64,000 nt of DNA from Novakomyces olei (GCA_016906335.1 JADEYG010000001.1:1674001-1738000); one strand, 5' to 3'; shown: positions 20,927 to 32,893, counted from the first letter of the stretch. Numbers and translations are program-made. Notes: a model not told the origin generated them from the letters alone.

Positions 20927-21496
20927 ATGGATCGGCTTACGATTGCCGGGGAGGATGCAAAGTGTGTACAGGGCGACGCTTGTGCTGCTTACCGTCCCCA
21001 AAAATTTGAATGTCAGGCATTAGACGCAGCTTCAGGTTCATTACTGACTTGGGCTTGTAGGGCAAAAGTGCCAGAGGACCTTCGACTCGGAGCCACTGAT
21101 ATTATATGCCCTACTGGCGACGCTGGGAGGATTGGAAAGTGCCGATTGGAGTACGGTCTTTTCTACCGGAACCCACAACCGCGAACGGCGGCAAACAGTG
21201 CAGAATATATTTTTGTAATTTTTACAATCGCGTCTTTCCTATACATTCTATACTCTATTTTCCAGAATCGTGGCCAACGTGGCCCGCCACCGCCACGTCC
21301 TGGCCACGGCAATGACGGGGACGGGGACGATGGTGGTGACGATAATCGTCCTTGGCCTGATGACAGTCGTGCGCAAAGGCATTTTGCTGTTAAAAGACAG
21401 AACAACTTTGGCCAGACATTCAATGAGAACGATGCGGGAAGGGCATCGGGCGCACTAAAAACCTCGATTGGGTTTGGGACGTTGCGGAGGGAGTAG
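20927..21496 (+). CDS. SARAF-like (TMEM66/DUF1183) membrane protein
   Basis: 189 residues from the ATG at 20927. The cysteine pattern and the motifs LTIAGEDAKC, LTWACRAKVPEDLRLGATDIIC and GKCRLEYGLFY match the lumenal domain of SARAF, which in animals dampens store-operated calcium entry from the ER. One transmembrane helix (about residues 93-112) is followed by a Pro/Gly/Asp-rich cytosolic tail (PPPPRPGHGNDGDGDDGG). Homologues begin with a signal peptide and about 40 further residues that are missing here. An in-frame stop lies just upstream, so a first exon probably lies between about 20780 and 20915, but I could not find a phase-consistent junction. The family call is fairly firm; the N-terminus is incomplete. 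Confidence 0.75.
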   Translation: MDRLTIAGEDAKCVQGDACAAYRPQKFECQALDAASGSLLTWACRAKVPEDLRLGATDIICPTGDAGRIGKCRLEYGLFYRNPQPRTAANSAEYIFVIFTIASFLYILYSIFQNRGQRGPPPPRPGHGNDGDGDDGGDDNRPWPDDSRAQRHFAVKRQNNFGQTFNENDAGRASGALKTSIGFGTLRRE

Positions 21497-21789
21497 ACGT
21501 GCACAGTTTTAAATATGGAAAAGCCTGCATTTGTTTGGCAATTTTTCTGACTGCAAATAAAGTTTGGCTCCCTTTCACACGAGATGTTCATTTTAAAAGC
21601 ATAGACGGTAGTACCATGCGCTTATTTCGAACCTTTTTGCTGGATAATAGTAAATTATTTCCTGAATGTATACAATTTCATTACTAAAAGTCGGCCTGAC
21701 CCGACCCGGCGCTCTATCTACCCTTTGCCGTAAACGAGTCCGACGTAGAAGGCGGCGGCAAAAGACGTCTAATTATAAGCAATTTTCTT

Positions 21790-22384
21790 TTACACAAGTC
21801 TTACGTTGAAGGATACGTCTCGCAATAAAAGCGAGCTCAACGACTGCGAATATTCCCGAACGTTTTCGCGGTTCAGGACGGCTGATTGCAGTCGTTGCCA
21901 TGGCAAACGGATAATGTGGTAGCGTTCAAGAGCCTAGAATTAGCCTGAACGAGGCGGTAAAACCGAAATTAAAAAACCCTGTCTGTTACTCGTAGTGTCA
22001 TACGTAAAGAGTAGCCCCACACCCGGCCAGAATCCCTATCAGGATTGAGCCCACGCGCCTTACGCCAAACCCTAGAGCAAGGCCCAGCATGCTTCCAGTA
22101 GTCAGCTGGTGCGGATCGATCTTGAGCTCGATTTTCCGTGGCTGTGTTTCCTTGACTTTAACGCCTGAAATTAGCAAAATGAATTATACTCCAGCAAAGG
22201 ACGGCCACGCAAACCTACTACGCATAAACGGCTGTTCCGTGAGCCGGTCGATATTCTCCTGTCGCGGCTGACACCGTATTCCGCTTACTGTGCCAGCATA
22301 TGCATTTGCAAGCGAAAACGTTCCCACTACACCCGCAGCACCTGCGAGCACTCTGCCGCCACATACTCCAATACGCAACAGCAT
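21790..22384 (-). CDS. FUN14-family membrane protein
   Basis: Three small exons (22384-22222, 22164-22004, 21933-21790) join in phase to give 155 residues. The FUN14 core is in exon 2: PHQLTTGSMLGLALGFGVRR followed by a glycine-rich hydrophobic segment. Exon 3 supplies the typical tail (ALERYHIIRLPWQRLQSAV). The N-terminus (MLLRIGVCGGRVLAGAAG) is hydrophobic and basic, consistent with mitochondrial targeting. Fun14/FUNDC proteins sit in the mitochondrial outer membrane or at ER-mitochondria contacts. Introns are 57 and 70 nt, with TTGCTAATTTCAG and GGCTAATTCTAG as branch-acceptor pairs. The GTAGTA donor of intron 1 is slightly atypical. Single-frame ORF calling would miss this gene. Confidence 0.75.
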
Positions 22385-23145
22385 CGTGGTTCCGCGGCGC
22401 CAATCACGAGGAGTGCGTTACTTGGGGCAAAGCGTGTTCATATGATTGCATTATATCATACATTACTTTTACCCTGTGCGTCCAACAACAGTATGTGGAT
22501 AAATGATTATTATATGGAAGGAAATAGGGGAAATTGTGAAAATCCCCAGGACCAATCAATAATAATAATGCATTCAAATGCCATAGCGCTGCAATCAAAC
22601 ACTGCGACAAAGAGCCGATTGACCATAAATAAATAAATAATTAATTAGAGCCAACGTTCGTTCACAAATTATATGCATACAATATTATTACGGCTGACTT
22701 CGTTCATAGGATTATGCAGCACACAAAGTTTATTACAAAAAGTATTATAAATTTATAGAAAACCTCAACTTTAACAAAATTTCAATTGATTGTAAGAACA
22801 TGACTTGTACAACCTGATCTGCTAAGCGATGCATTTGCCGTACAAAGTGCTCATTCAGCAGGCCAAGGCAAGCATGCCGAGCCGTAGGACAAGGGCAATA
22901 CTTTCTGCAAACCCAACTCCACTTGAACTTTTCGCGAGATAAACTGGAAAACCCTATACCAAAATCGTACGAACCCTATACCTAGCCTTGTTTAGCACGC
23001 AAGCTTACTTGGGTGCCACTTCCCCGAGGTCCCCTCCCTTGTGCCGAGTCCCGGAAATACGCAGCTGCGAATAATTATTATATATATACGCAATACATAA
23101 GATGACAGCGCAAAACACTCTGCTGTGGGGTAACAAATTTCGCAC
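22385..23145. other. Intergenic region FUN14/CAT2
   Basis: AT-rich, divergent promoters, no gene recognised. Confidence 0.55.
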
Positions 23146-23398
23146 ATGCGCGGTGTCCTTTGCTCCTCTCCGCGAGCTATCGCCCTCAAGTTGAGGACTG
23201 CAATGGCGCCCGGATCAAGGGTAAGACTAATTATAATTCAATGCCGGCAGGCGGCAGGGACATGAACTTTTCAAAAGAGGAAAGAGTGGAAACAAACAGG
23301 GATCTTTAGAGCAATTAGATGATAGAGCAATGAAAAAACAGAAAAATCAAAATCAAAAAAAGAAAAAGACAAAGAAAAAGGAAAAAAAAAACCACAAA

Positions 23399-23436
<38 letters not shown>

Positions 23437-25383
23437 CAGTAAAAAGCAAAGAAAGCCAACCCAAAAATTCAAAAATTGACGAGGGAAACACTACCGATAT
23501 ACCAAACTGAACGTGCAAAAACAAAAACTAACGCATGTTTGCAGACACTTTCGATTGACGGCCGACCGCACACGTACCGGGAAGATTCCTCACGTGGAAA
23601 ACTGCTTCGATGGGAAGACTCTCTTCCCCAATTGCCTGTTCCCGAACTGAAGGACACGGCTCAGCGCTACCTCCGCTCGCTCGAGCCGTTGCTCAGCAAG
23701 GAGCAGTTTGCTCATACGCAGTCAATAGTGCACGACTATATCCGTCCCGGAGGCGAAGGCGAGGCGGCACAGTCGCGCCTGCTCGATCGCTCTCGCAGCC
23801 ATGAGAATTGGCTGGCCGAGTGGTGGAACCGCAATGCCTATATGACGTACCGTGACCCTGTCGTTTTTAATGTGTCCTACTTTTACGCTCATCGCGATGA
23901 CCGTACGCTACAGGATCCCGTGCGTAAAGCTGCCTTTCTTAGCGCGGGTGCTCTAAAGTTTAAATCCCTGCTGGACTCTGGCGAGTTGGAGCCAGAGTAT
24001 ATGAGGAAACAGCCGCTCGAGGCTTCGTCTTACAGCTGGATGTTTAATGCTACTCGCCTCCCACGCGGCCAAGAGGATTTTAGTGAAAAGTTTGATCCGG
24101 CTACGAACCGTCACTTGCTCGTTATTAGGAAAAACAAGTTTTTCGCAGTACCGCACGCTCACCCGGACGGATCAGATTTCAGCGTACCGGAACTCGAGAC
24201 CCAGTTCCGCCGTGTTTTAGAGCTGGCCGGCAATGAGAAGGGCCCTGCCGTTGGCAGTCTGACTAGTCAGCAAAGGGATGATTGGACAGAGTCACGCAAA
24301 TGGCTTTTGCGTGATAATGAAGCAGCATTGGACAAGATTGATGCCGCCTCATTTGTCGTTTGCCTTGATGATACGAGCCCTGTGACTCTGGAGCAGCGTG
24401 CTCGTACTTACTGGCACGGAGATGGCTGTAATCGTTGGTACGATAAACCAGTACAGTTTATTGTCGGGGAAAATGGGGCTTCTGGATTTCTTGGAGAGCA
24501 TTCAATGATGGACGGGACCCCAACCCACCGATTAAACGACTGGATCTGTCGTGAAATTGCCGCTGGTAATATTACCTATGAGGCAGGTGAACCTGTCGCC
24601 GACTCTTTGCCTGGTCCGGAACCGTTGCCGTTTGAACTTGACTTGAAATTGGAAAAGGCTATTGAATATGCACAAAAGGAGTTTTCTCAACTCGTGCGCT
24701 CACACGATGTTCGGGTACAAGCTTACCAGCGATACGGTAAAGGTTTAATTAAACAGTTCAAGTGCTCACCGGACGCGTACGTACAGTTGTTGATTCAATT
24801 GGCCTATCATAAAATGTACAAAGTTAATCGGCCGACGTACGAGTCAGCCGCCACTCGTGCCTTCAAACAGGGCCGTACTGAAACATGCAGAGTCGTTACT
24901 AGTGAAACTAAGGATTTTTGTGAAGCGATGGCTTTGCCACAGAGAGATGTGCCGGAATGTCTGCGGCTGGCACGAGCTGCAATTGCTCGTCATGTTGAAA
25001 ATATTTCACTGGCTTCTGTGGGCCAAGGCGTCGACCGGCACCTGCTGGGCCTCAAACTGGCCGGGAGTGATCCTGCTCATCCACATGCTATTTTTAAAGA
25101 TCCTGCATTTGCCTGTTCCGGACACTGGTTCCTATCAACGAGCCAATTGTCCTCCGAGTACTTTAATGGGTATGGGTGGGGTGAAGTCTGCCCCGATGGC
25201 TATGGAATTGCCTACATGGTGAACGAGGACTGGCTTAATTTCAATATTGCTTGCCGCAATGATTACTATAAGGGCGAGCCGGGTACTGATCCAACTAATG
25301 CCGATGACATGTGGTACTGGCTGCGTGAAGCAGGCGACGACTTGCGTGATTTGTTTAGCCGTGAAGCCCGACCAAAACTGTAG
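23146..25383 (+). CDS. CAT2: Carnitine O-acetyltransferase, dual start
   Basis: Exon 1 (23146-23220) and exon 2 (23545-25383) are separated by a 324-nt intron with acceptor ACTAACGCATGTTTGCAG. The product is 637 residues from the first ATG (23146) or 618 from a second in-frame ATG (23203). Residues 1-24 (start MRGVLCSSPRAIALKLRTAM) contain Arg and Lys but no acid, like a mitochondrial presequence. The C-terminus is ARPKL, a PTS1-like tripeptide. Yeast Cat2 is sorted to mitochondria or peroxisomes by the same alternative-start design. The catalytic His is in EHSMMDG (His344 long form), with RWYDKPVQFIV and the STSQ motif near the C-terminus. The enzyme moves acetyl groups between CoA and carnitine for export to mitochondria. 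Confidence 0.93.
23221..23544 (+). other. CAT2 intron with low-complexity tracts
   Basis: 324-nt intron, about six times longer than most here. It holds an A/G-rich run (23325-23397) and a TTA microsatellite (23400-23437). The donor is GTAAGA and the acceptor TTTGCAG. The intron separates both candidate start codons from the catalytic body. Confidence 0.75.
23400..23437 (+). repeat. TTA microsatellite
   Basis: About twelve TTA units inside the CAT2 intron. Confidence 0.95.
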
Positions 25384-25889
25384 CGTTAACGAATTGAATA
25401 AACTTGGTCTTTTTATGTGAAAATTTATCTATTAGTTGCTCAATAAGGGTGTATACGCGTGGAACGACGTGAATCGACTAGTAGACTGGTAATGATACAG
25501 AGTTACAATCCTGGTAGAGCTGTTGTTGCAGAGTGCAAAGTTGTCGACTGGGATTTTACGGCCCTTTGACCATAATTCCAAAAGAATGATTATTCACATA
25601 TATCCATCTTTAACCCTAACCCTATGTAAACCTATTCCTCTAGTTGAGGTATATTCTGGAGAAAGCCAGCTGTGTAGGAGGGTGAATTCCTATAATATCT
25701 GTTGGCATCTTTTCCCGTTACGAGCAATCGCGACACAATTCAAGTAATATTGTGGTGAGTATCGTGCTATCGATATCCCACGCAACAGAGTAAGGTCTTG
25801 CGTGCTCCCGCGTAATCATATTTAGCTCTTGGAGTTTGCGATCAAATAAACTAGGACGCAAATACAATATCCGTCGTATTGCAATAAAT
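25384..25889. other. Intergenic region CAT2/monooxygenase
   Basis: Contains a telobox (25611-25624, TAACCCTAACCCTA) and a TCCCACGC element at 25776-25783, 107 bp upstream of the next ATG. No gene seen. Confidence 0.6.
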
Positions 25890-27768
25890 ATGGTTGATCC
25901 TGGCAACACCCGTCCCTTTTTCCTCAATGCATTTTTAATGCCGAGCGTGTCGCATTTGTCGCACGGACAATGGAGAGACCCCAATGACCAATTGGCAGAT
26001 GAATACAGTTCCGTGGAGTTTTGGGTGAAAACTGCCAAATTGCTAGATGAAAGTGGGGGAATTTTGGCACTGTTCTTGGCAGACCAGTTTGGTACAAACG
26101 ATAGCTATGGTGGCAGTTCAGACGTTGCGTTCAGTGCTCCTGGGCAAGTGCCAATTATCGATTCTGCATGCGTACGTAACTCTTTTTTGAATTCAGAGAT
26201 TGGTTTTTATCTTTTGGATGTGCTCAATTTTCAACGGCTTTTTATATTTCTAGATGTATCTGTTCCATTAATTTGTCTATTTTACTTTCTTTAATTGTTT
26301 CATGATCAATTCGATCTGTTTGCTCAATTTACCTATAGATTGTATCAGCAATGGCGGCGGCCACTAAGAATCTTGGTTTTGCTATTACTCAGTCCACAAC
26401 ATATGAAGTTTACCCTTATATCTTCAGCAAAAAGCTTTCAACTCTGGACCATCTGACCAAAGGACGTTTTGGTTGGAATGTCGTTACCTCTCATTCACGC
26501 ATGGCTGCCAGAGGTGTCGGCCTTGACGACGTTATCGACCATGATACTCGTTACGAACGGGCCGACGATTATCTTGATGCCGTCTACAAGTAAGAAGAAA
26601 ATTTCATTTTTCGGCTCTAAATATTCAATTTTTGTATTTTATCATGACTGTTTCACGTTGCATTAACTAATACTTACAGACTGTTGGAAGGTTCCTGGGC
26701 CGACGATGCCCTTGTTAAAAATAAAAAGACAGGGCTTTATGCCGACCCATCAAAGATCAGACAGATTAAACATAGCGGCCCATACTACAAAGTAGATGCT
26801 CGTCATATTGTGCATCCCTCCCCGCAGCGTGTTCCTTTCCTGTTTCAAGCCGGAACTTCAAGGTAAATTGAAAAAAGGAAAAATAAATTAATGCATAATA
26901 CAAAAACCAAAAAGGCTATGAGTCGCAAAATAGAAAAATGTCTTAAAATGACACTTAATTTATACTAATGCTTAGCGCTGGGTCTGCTTTTGGTGCCAAG
27001 CATGCAGAAGGGATCTTCATATCCCAACTTTACACGTCCGTAGCGGCCCCCAAAGTTAAGAGACTGCGAGACCTGGCTGAACAAGCAGGTCGTGATCGTC
27101 AGAGTCTTAAAGTTGTTACAACGATTACGCCATTTATCGGCCGTACAGAGGAGGAGGCCCGTGCGAAACATGCGCGAGCTAAACAATATGCTTCTATCGA
27201 TGGCTCTCTTTCGACTTTTGGTGGATTTTTGGGTATCGATTTAAGCCATTTCCCGCTGGATGAACCTCTGCCTCTGCCTGATCATAAAATCCGTTACCTG
27301 CAATCTGCTCTAGATAATCTTAAAGCAGATGTGGAAGAAAATAAAAGCGGATGGACTAAACGTCGATTGGCAGAAAGTCTACTTTTTGGAGCCAATGGAC
27401 CAGAAATTGTCGGCACGGCAGAGCAGGTCGCCGATACATTGGAAAATTGGGTTAATGAGGCGGACGTTGATGGATTTAATTTGGGTACTGTAACGAGTCC
27501 TAATTCGTTTAAAGATATTGTAGAATTGCTTGTACCCGAGCTGAGAAAAAGAGGAGTTTTGATTGAAAACGAGCCGAATACGACTCTGCGTGAAAAATAT
27601 CTGGGCCGTGGACAAGCTCGTTTGCGGGACGATCATTACGGTCATCAGTTTTTCTATTCTGAACAAAAGAAAATAGAAGAAAACGGGGGAAAAACAAAGG
27701 AAGCGGACACAACTAAGAGAAAGGAAAGAAATGAGCATAAGCGTGCTCATAGTGCTGTTGAGGCATAG
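25890..27768 (+). CDS. Luciferase-like FMN monooxygenase (NtaA/SnaA type)
   Basis: Four exons (25890-26171, 26339-26589, 26680-26862, 26976-27768) give 502 residues with matching phases. It belongs to the bacterial-luciferase-like family of reduced-FMN-dependent monooxygenases, in the NtaA/SnaA/DszA subgroup. Evidence is FLNAFLMPSVSHLSHGQWRDP at the start, LFLADQFG, the STLDHLTKGRFGWNVVTS strand, HPSPQRVPFLFQAGTS and WVNEADVDGFNLG. These enzymes need a separate flavin reductase and oxidise aminopolycarboxylates, sulfones, sulfonates or ketones; the substrate cannot be read here. The C-terminus carries an extra Lys/Glu-rich tail of about 40 residues. It opens a run of oxidative genes reaching 38.9 kb and has a diverged paralogue at 37450-38907. 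Confidence 0.9.
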
Positions 27769-28499
27769 AATCTTGCTATTGTTGTGGCTCAGGTACAGTA
27801 ATTAGGTCTATTTCGAGTATGTTTTAGTTTTTAAGAAAGTGTTTAGTACAAGGGATTTTGAATTAAAAATCTTTGTTTGTACTATTGGTTTCAGCCAATG
27901 TACGCCTATTTGAAAGTCGATCATAAAACAAAGCTCTTTCACCGGACAGAGACTCAATAGATTTTGCTTATTACACAGCACGTCAAATCATTTGTGACTA
28001 AATCTGAAAACAATCTTTATTAGTTATTAGATATTAGATATATTATTAATAATTCGCGACAGTATATGACGGGGATAGACCCGAAATGTCGAACCCAACC
28101 AAATGAGCAGTAATTTTGAAGAAAGAAGGCAGTCTGAAACTCGCGCGACCAGATATCTTAAAAGCCACCCCATAGTCATTTGCATTAGGCGTGAAAACCA
28201 CGATTACGTTTTTGTAATCACGCGAGAAGGTGGATATGGAAAAGCAACGAGTAACATCAAAAGAACAATCGTTACTTGTTTTGGTACTGTTTTCCATTTA
28301 TGATGAATATTATTGATGAATAGAATACAATACAGTAAATCCTAAGCGAGCACGCAAGTATGAACTGCCCGCATATAACGTGGGCAGTAATGGCGCAAGA
28401 ATGAAGTTAAATAATGCATTTTAAATCCCACGTATAAACTCGACATATATCAGCCGTCTGATAATTGTATTTTGCTCCCTCCGAAAACTTTGCACGACA
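27769..28499. other. Intergenic region upstream of the flavin monooxygenase
   Basis: AT-rich, no gene recognised. The TCCCACGT element (28426-28433) abuts a TATAAA at 28434. Confidence 0.6.
28426..28433 (+). promoter_or_regulatory. TCCCACGT element
   Basis: Exact TCCCACGT directly followed by TATAAA, 67 bp upstream of the monooxygenase ATG. The same octamer occurs before other cluster genes. Confidence 0.45.
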
Positions 28500-30370
28500 A
28501 TGACAGTCAGCCATGGAGTGAGCGGCGTTAATGGCCATGCTAATGGCCACACTAATGATGAGGCTAGACTGCATTTTAGTTTGGAAGATCATGCTATTGA
28601 TGACCATCCGCCTCTGAAGGTACGGTGCATGAAGATTGAGCGAAATAATTTGTTATTAACAAATAATTCAAACAGGTAGTAGTTGTTGGTGCAGGCCTGG
28701 CAGGAATAACGGCCGGGATTTTGATACCTCAAAAGGTGCCAAAATTGAATCTCGTTATCTTTGAAAAAAATTCGGGAGTGGTATGAATATAAACGAAAAT
28801 TGAGCTTAATTTACTAACATGTCAGGCCGGAGTTTGGCGTGAAAACGTTTATCCAGGAGTACGCTGTGACGTACCAGCACACGCGTATCAGTCAACATTT
28901 AGTCCCAATTTGGACTGGTCCGAGCCTTATGCGCAAGGAAAAGAGATTCGTGAATACTGGGAGGGTCTAGTAAAGAAATTCAATGTGGACAAATATCTTA
29001 GATTAGAAAGTCGTGTGAAAGAGGCAGTTTGGGACGAAGAGGCCGGTAAATGGCATCTTACTGTTGAAGAAGTAGTTACAGGTCGAACATACACAGAGGA
29101 CACTGATGTACTTATTTCCTCGACTGGCCAATTTAACGATTGGCGTCTTCCGGATTATCCTGGAATCGATACTTTCGAAGGACATTTGCGCCATTCTTCC
29201 AACTGGGATCCCACGTTTGAACCAGATGGTAAAAAAATTGCTGTTATCGGCAACGGTGCAAGTGGGATACAAGTTTTGCCTCAGCTACAAAAAAAGGCCG
29301 GACACTTGTACCATTTTGCACGTAATCCGACGTGGGTAGCTGGAAGTTTTGGTGGAGAAGAGCGACGGCTTGAACCGTTTACTCAAGAGGAGCTCACACA
29401 AATTAAAGATCCTGAGTTTTATTACAAATTTCGTAAAGAACTGGAAGGCCGATTCTGGACAAATTTCCCAAATGTCTTCAAAGACTCCGAGGGCAACAAA
29501 GCACTTCGTGAAGAGATTTTGAAAACCATGCGCATTCAAGCGGAAAACGATGAGGAGCTTTTGAGTCTGCTTACACCCTCTTTTTCACCTATTTGCCGTC
29601 GTCTTACACCCGGACCCGGTTATATTAATGCTATTCGCCAAAATAATGTTGACTATATCCGTCCAAGAATAGCCCGCTTTACCCGGAATTCTATCGTTAC
29701 TGAAGACGGTGGCGAATATAAGGTAGATGCTGTAATTTGCTCTACAGGCTCAAGCCCATCTTTTGCGCCCTACTTTAAATTGGTTGTTGACGGGATTGAT
29801 TATGCCAACAAGTGGCGAACTCAAGGTCCTACGGATGCTTACTTGGGCATAGGGTACTCCAAAGTACCAAATTATTTCACAATTGGTGGTCCTTATTCCA
29901 CTGGATACTCGGGAACGGTTCCATTCTCCGTGGAGAACGCTACTACCTACATTAGTCGTGTACTGAGAAAGATTTCGCTGCAGGGAATAAAAAAGATAAT
30001 CATAAAGGACGAGGCGGCTCGTGATTTCCAGGCCTATGCCAAAGAATTTTACAAGAAGACAGTATGGCAAGAAAACTGCAGTAGCTGGTATAAAGGTGGG
30101 AAACATGATGGGCATATTTATGGAGTGTTTCCCGGATCTGCAAGACATGCGGCAATTGTGCGAAGCGATCCTCGCTGGGAAGATTTCAGTTATATTTATA
30201 AAAACCCAACTAATCGGTTTGCTTGGCTTGGCAACGGATGGACTACAGTAGAGGAAAAGCTGATAAATGGTGAAGATTATCGTAATCTTGATATGACACC
30301 CTATCTCAAGCGTCCTGATGAGCTTGTTGATCTTCGAAATCATTTAGAGTCGTGGTCTCTGTGGCTATAG
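28500..30370 (+). CDS. Baeyer-Villiger-type FAD monooxygenase
   Basis: Three exons (28500-28619, 28676-28780, 28826-30370) give 589 residues. The first Rossmann motif GAGLAG (45-50) binds FAD and the second, GNGASG (217-222), binds NADPH. Between them lies FEGHLRHSSNW (from about residue 192), an exact match to the Baeyer-Villiger fingerprint FxGxxxHxxxW. VYPGVRCDVPAHAYQSTF is also typical. Such enzymes insert oxygen next to a ketone to give esters or lactones, using NADPH and O2. The first exon encodes a His/Asn/Gly-rich leader of about 40 residues without targeting features. The neighbours (flavin monooxygenases, reductase, aminotransferase, transporter) suggest a degradative pathway. Substrate is unknown. 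Confidence 0.92.
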
Positions 30371-30757
30371 ACTCACTATTTTACTACTTTAGATAGCTCG
30401 AAAGTTGGAAATCATAATAATTACGATTATTAGAGTCATCATCAGTGTCAAAAGCGTAAACTTTCGTAAATCCAATACAATAAGCTTATCCTAACGACTT
30501 TGGAAAACGCTAGTTTCATGATAGTAGTAGTATTCAAAACAAACTAGGATTGGTGATGAAGCAAATCAAAAACGGAGCCACATAATATAATATTGTTTCT
30601 ATATTATTTCAAATCTATTTATGGTTATGAGTTGTTGTACTCATATCGACATTGGCACCATCAACGTCTACTATTGTGTCTTTTTTGATGCAATACAAAT
30701 TATTGATCATAAAACTCGTTCAAGATTAGCGCACTTTTGAAAATCCCAATCTGGAAT
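30371..30757. other. Convergent intergenic region
   Basis: 3' ends of the Baeyer-Villiger enzyme and the MDR reductase. AT-rich, nothing recognised. Confidence 0.6.
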
Positions 30758-31974
30758 TCATATAATCTGTACCACATACTTTGCGCCACGCTGACCACCT
30801 GTCTCGTTCTTCTGCAATCGCCGTAATCCCTCTTCAACCCAGTCTAATCCCGGAAGTACTTTAATTTGCGGGAACTTCAATAACCCTTTCCCTGCTAAAG
30901 AAGTCAAAGCCTTTTGATATTTAGAATTTTCTTCGTGCAATATAAACCATTTCATCTGCACGTCATGTACAGTAACACTAGTAGTCACAGAAATATCTTT
31001 GGGTAGAGGACTTGCCAATGACGCAAAATCCCCGCCACCAGACTCAGCCAAAGCTTGTAAACCACTTTTTGCCGTGTTTTCATTAGCTAAATCCACAGCA
31101 TACTCAATGACGAGTCCCAAATTTAAAATTTTGGTCTTAATTTCATCGTTGCTCAACCCATCCCTTACAATGAAATGCTGAGCACCGAGAGATTCGATAA
31201 GCGAAGCTGAGGATTGTGAGCAAATAGTCACTACTACTAGACCGCTGAGGCTGGCCAGCTGAATCAAGTACTGGCCCGTAACTGTTGCACCACCCCAGAT
31301 AAGAATAGCTTTTCTTGCACTCAATACACTGCTGCCAGATTCTGGGATGGGGACGTTGAACCAATGCCAAAGCGTCATTGCTGCTGTAAGCCCACATACT
31401 CCGAGCGTTGATGCTTCATAGGCTGAAATTGCATTCGGTACGTGGTCTACTGTATGTGCAGGCACAGTCACGTACGACTGAAAGCATCCTGCACGACGGT
31501 CTCGGTAATATGTAGAAGTCCAGACTAAATCACCGATATTAAGTCCTTTGACATCTCCGCCTACGCGCACAACACGGCCAGTAAGCTCACGTCCAATAAC
31601 CTGCATATTAGTAAATTATAGGGCAATAACAGAAACAGAAAAGAAAGAATTGACAAGTATACCCATGGTCTTTCAGGTAAACAAAATCCGTACTCCACAC
31701 TTTTCCAGTCTATCGGGTTTAATCCTGCTACGTAGGCCTCAATAATCACTTCATTGGCTGAAGTAGACGAAGAAACAGGGAAAGATTCCGTATACTCGTA
31801 TGTTTTGCCCTCGCGAACTAGAAATGCTTTGCCATGACTGGGAAGCTTTGGAAGAGGGTCGCTCCTGCTCCCTTCTACTTTTAAAGCACGCTTCAAAGCA
31901 TGGCTATGATAGTTGTAGGGCTCTTGTCGGTAGCTGGCCACCTGAAGTTGACCTATGCTTCGTGCAACGGGCAT
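30758..31974 (-). CDS. MDR-family enoyl/quinone reductase
   Basis: Two exons (31974-31663, 31600-30758) give 384 residues. It is a medium-chain reductase of the zinc-free type (trans-enoyl reductase/quinone oxidoreductase, related to LovC and ToxD). It shows AYVAGLNPIDWK, a GroES-like fold with VIGRELTGRVVRVGGDV, TLGVCGLTAAMTLW and a nucleotide-binding ILIWGGATVTGQYLIQLA. No zinc-ligand cysteines are visible. It should reduce a double bond or ketone with NADPH. An N-terminal extension of about 45 residues precedes the reductase fold. A TCCCACGT element lies 100 bp upstream on the same strand. Cluster membership is inferred from position and shared promoter motif. Confidence 0.87.
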
Positions 31975-32893
31975 TATATTTGGTTACGGGCAAAGTACCG
32001 CAGATGAAATTTCATCTATAATTTAAACCTTCTAAATAATGAATATCAAGGTTGCCCACATATGCCACGCAACACGTGGGAGATGGCGTGTAATATCGTA
32101 ATATGACTTGATATTACAAGCTCGTATTACGAATACGGTACTCGGTTAGAAAAGAACAATAGTTGATACACACGTAGCACGCATATTTAATAGTAGTAAA
32201 AGTGTGCATTTCATAATATGTGATAAAACTAAAGTTGCCCTTGGAGTGTTGCAAAATCAATCGAATTGAGTGCTAAAAATACAAGTAGACGGAAGTCGCA
32301 AGAAGTACTGTATTATTGAATAGTAAATGTTAATAAAAAGTACCAGTATGATATACAGCTTAAATAAATTTGTTCCGGATATGTAATAATTGAAGAAAGC
32401 CCAAGGTTCAACATTTGACTCAAATTCATGACTTTTGGGAGTGATATCATACATTTCTAAGCTTTTAGGCAAGAGCCGGCAAAGGGGACTTTTAGGCACC
32501 CAGTAAAAGACAATCCTGTTAACAGACGAACTTTTAGCAAGGCTTTGCATCTATAGCTGATTGTCATTAGATTGGTGTATGTGGTGCAGGACCGAAATTT
32601 CTGCGTTTACTTATGCAAACGTTCGTCATTTGACGTTTTGCATATGGGTCTGCTACATTTAAAACTTTTTCAAGAGCCCCAATTCATGGTGGACGTGTCC
32701 AAAATTTTAGCAATAGACAAGTGTCTTCTTTTGAGTACAAAGCCATGTTAGCTAAAGGTCAGCCTCTAATGATCAGCCTCTAACTGGCAGAACTGCAATG
32801 AATGCTTTCATATAAACGTCAACACTATAAGCCGACCGTTTTACACCCTTGTATAGTCCTGTCCTAAGTAGCAGCCTTACATGCAAGCGCTGC
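31975..32893. other. Intergenic region upstream of the MDR reductase
   Basis: 0.9 kb, AT-rich. It carries the TCCCACGT element (32074-32081, minus strand) inside a CACGTG box. A minus-strand frame at 32257-32550 (97 codons) shows no recognisable family. Nothing else supported. Confidence 0.55.
32074..32081 (-). promoter_or_regulatory. TCCCACGT element
   Basis: Exact octamer in the transcribed orientation, 100 bp upstream of the MDR reductase ATG. It extends to a CACGTG palindrome. Confidence 0.4.

Noticed and set aside
29750-30343. 197-codon minus-strand frame opposite the Baeyer-Villiger enzyme
   Set aside because: Shadow of a clear flavoprotein with complete motifs on the plus strand.
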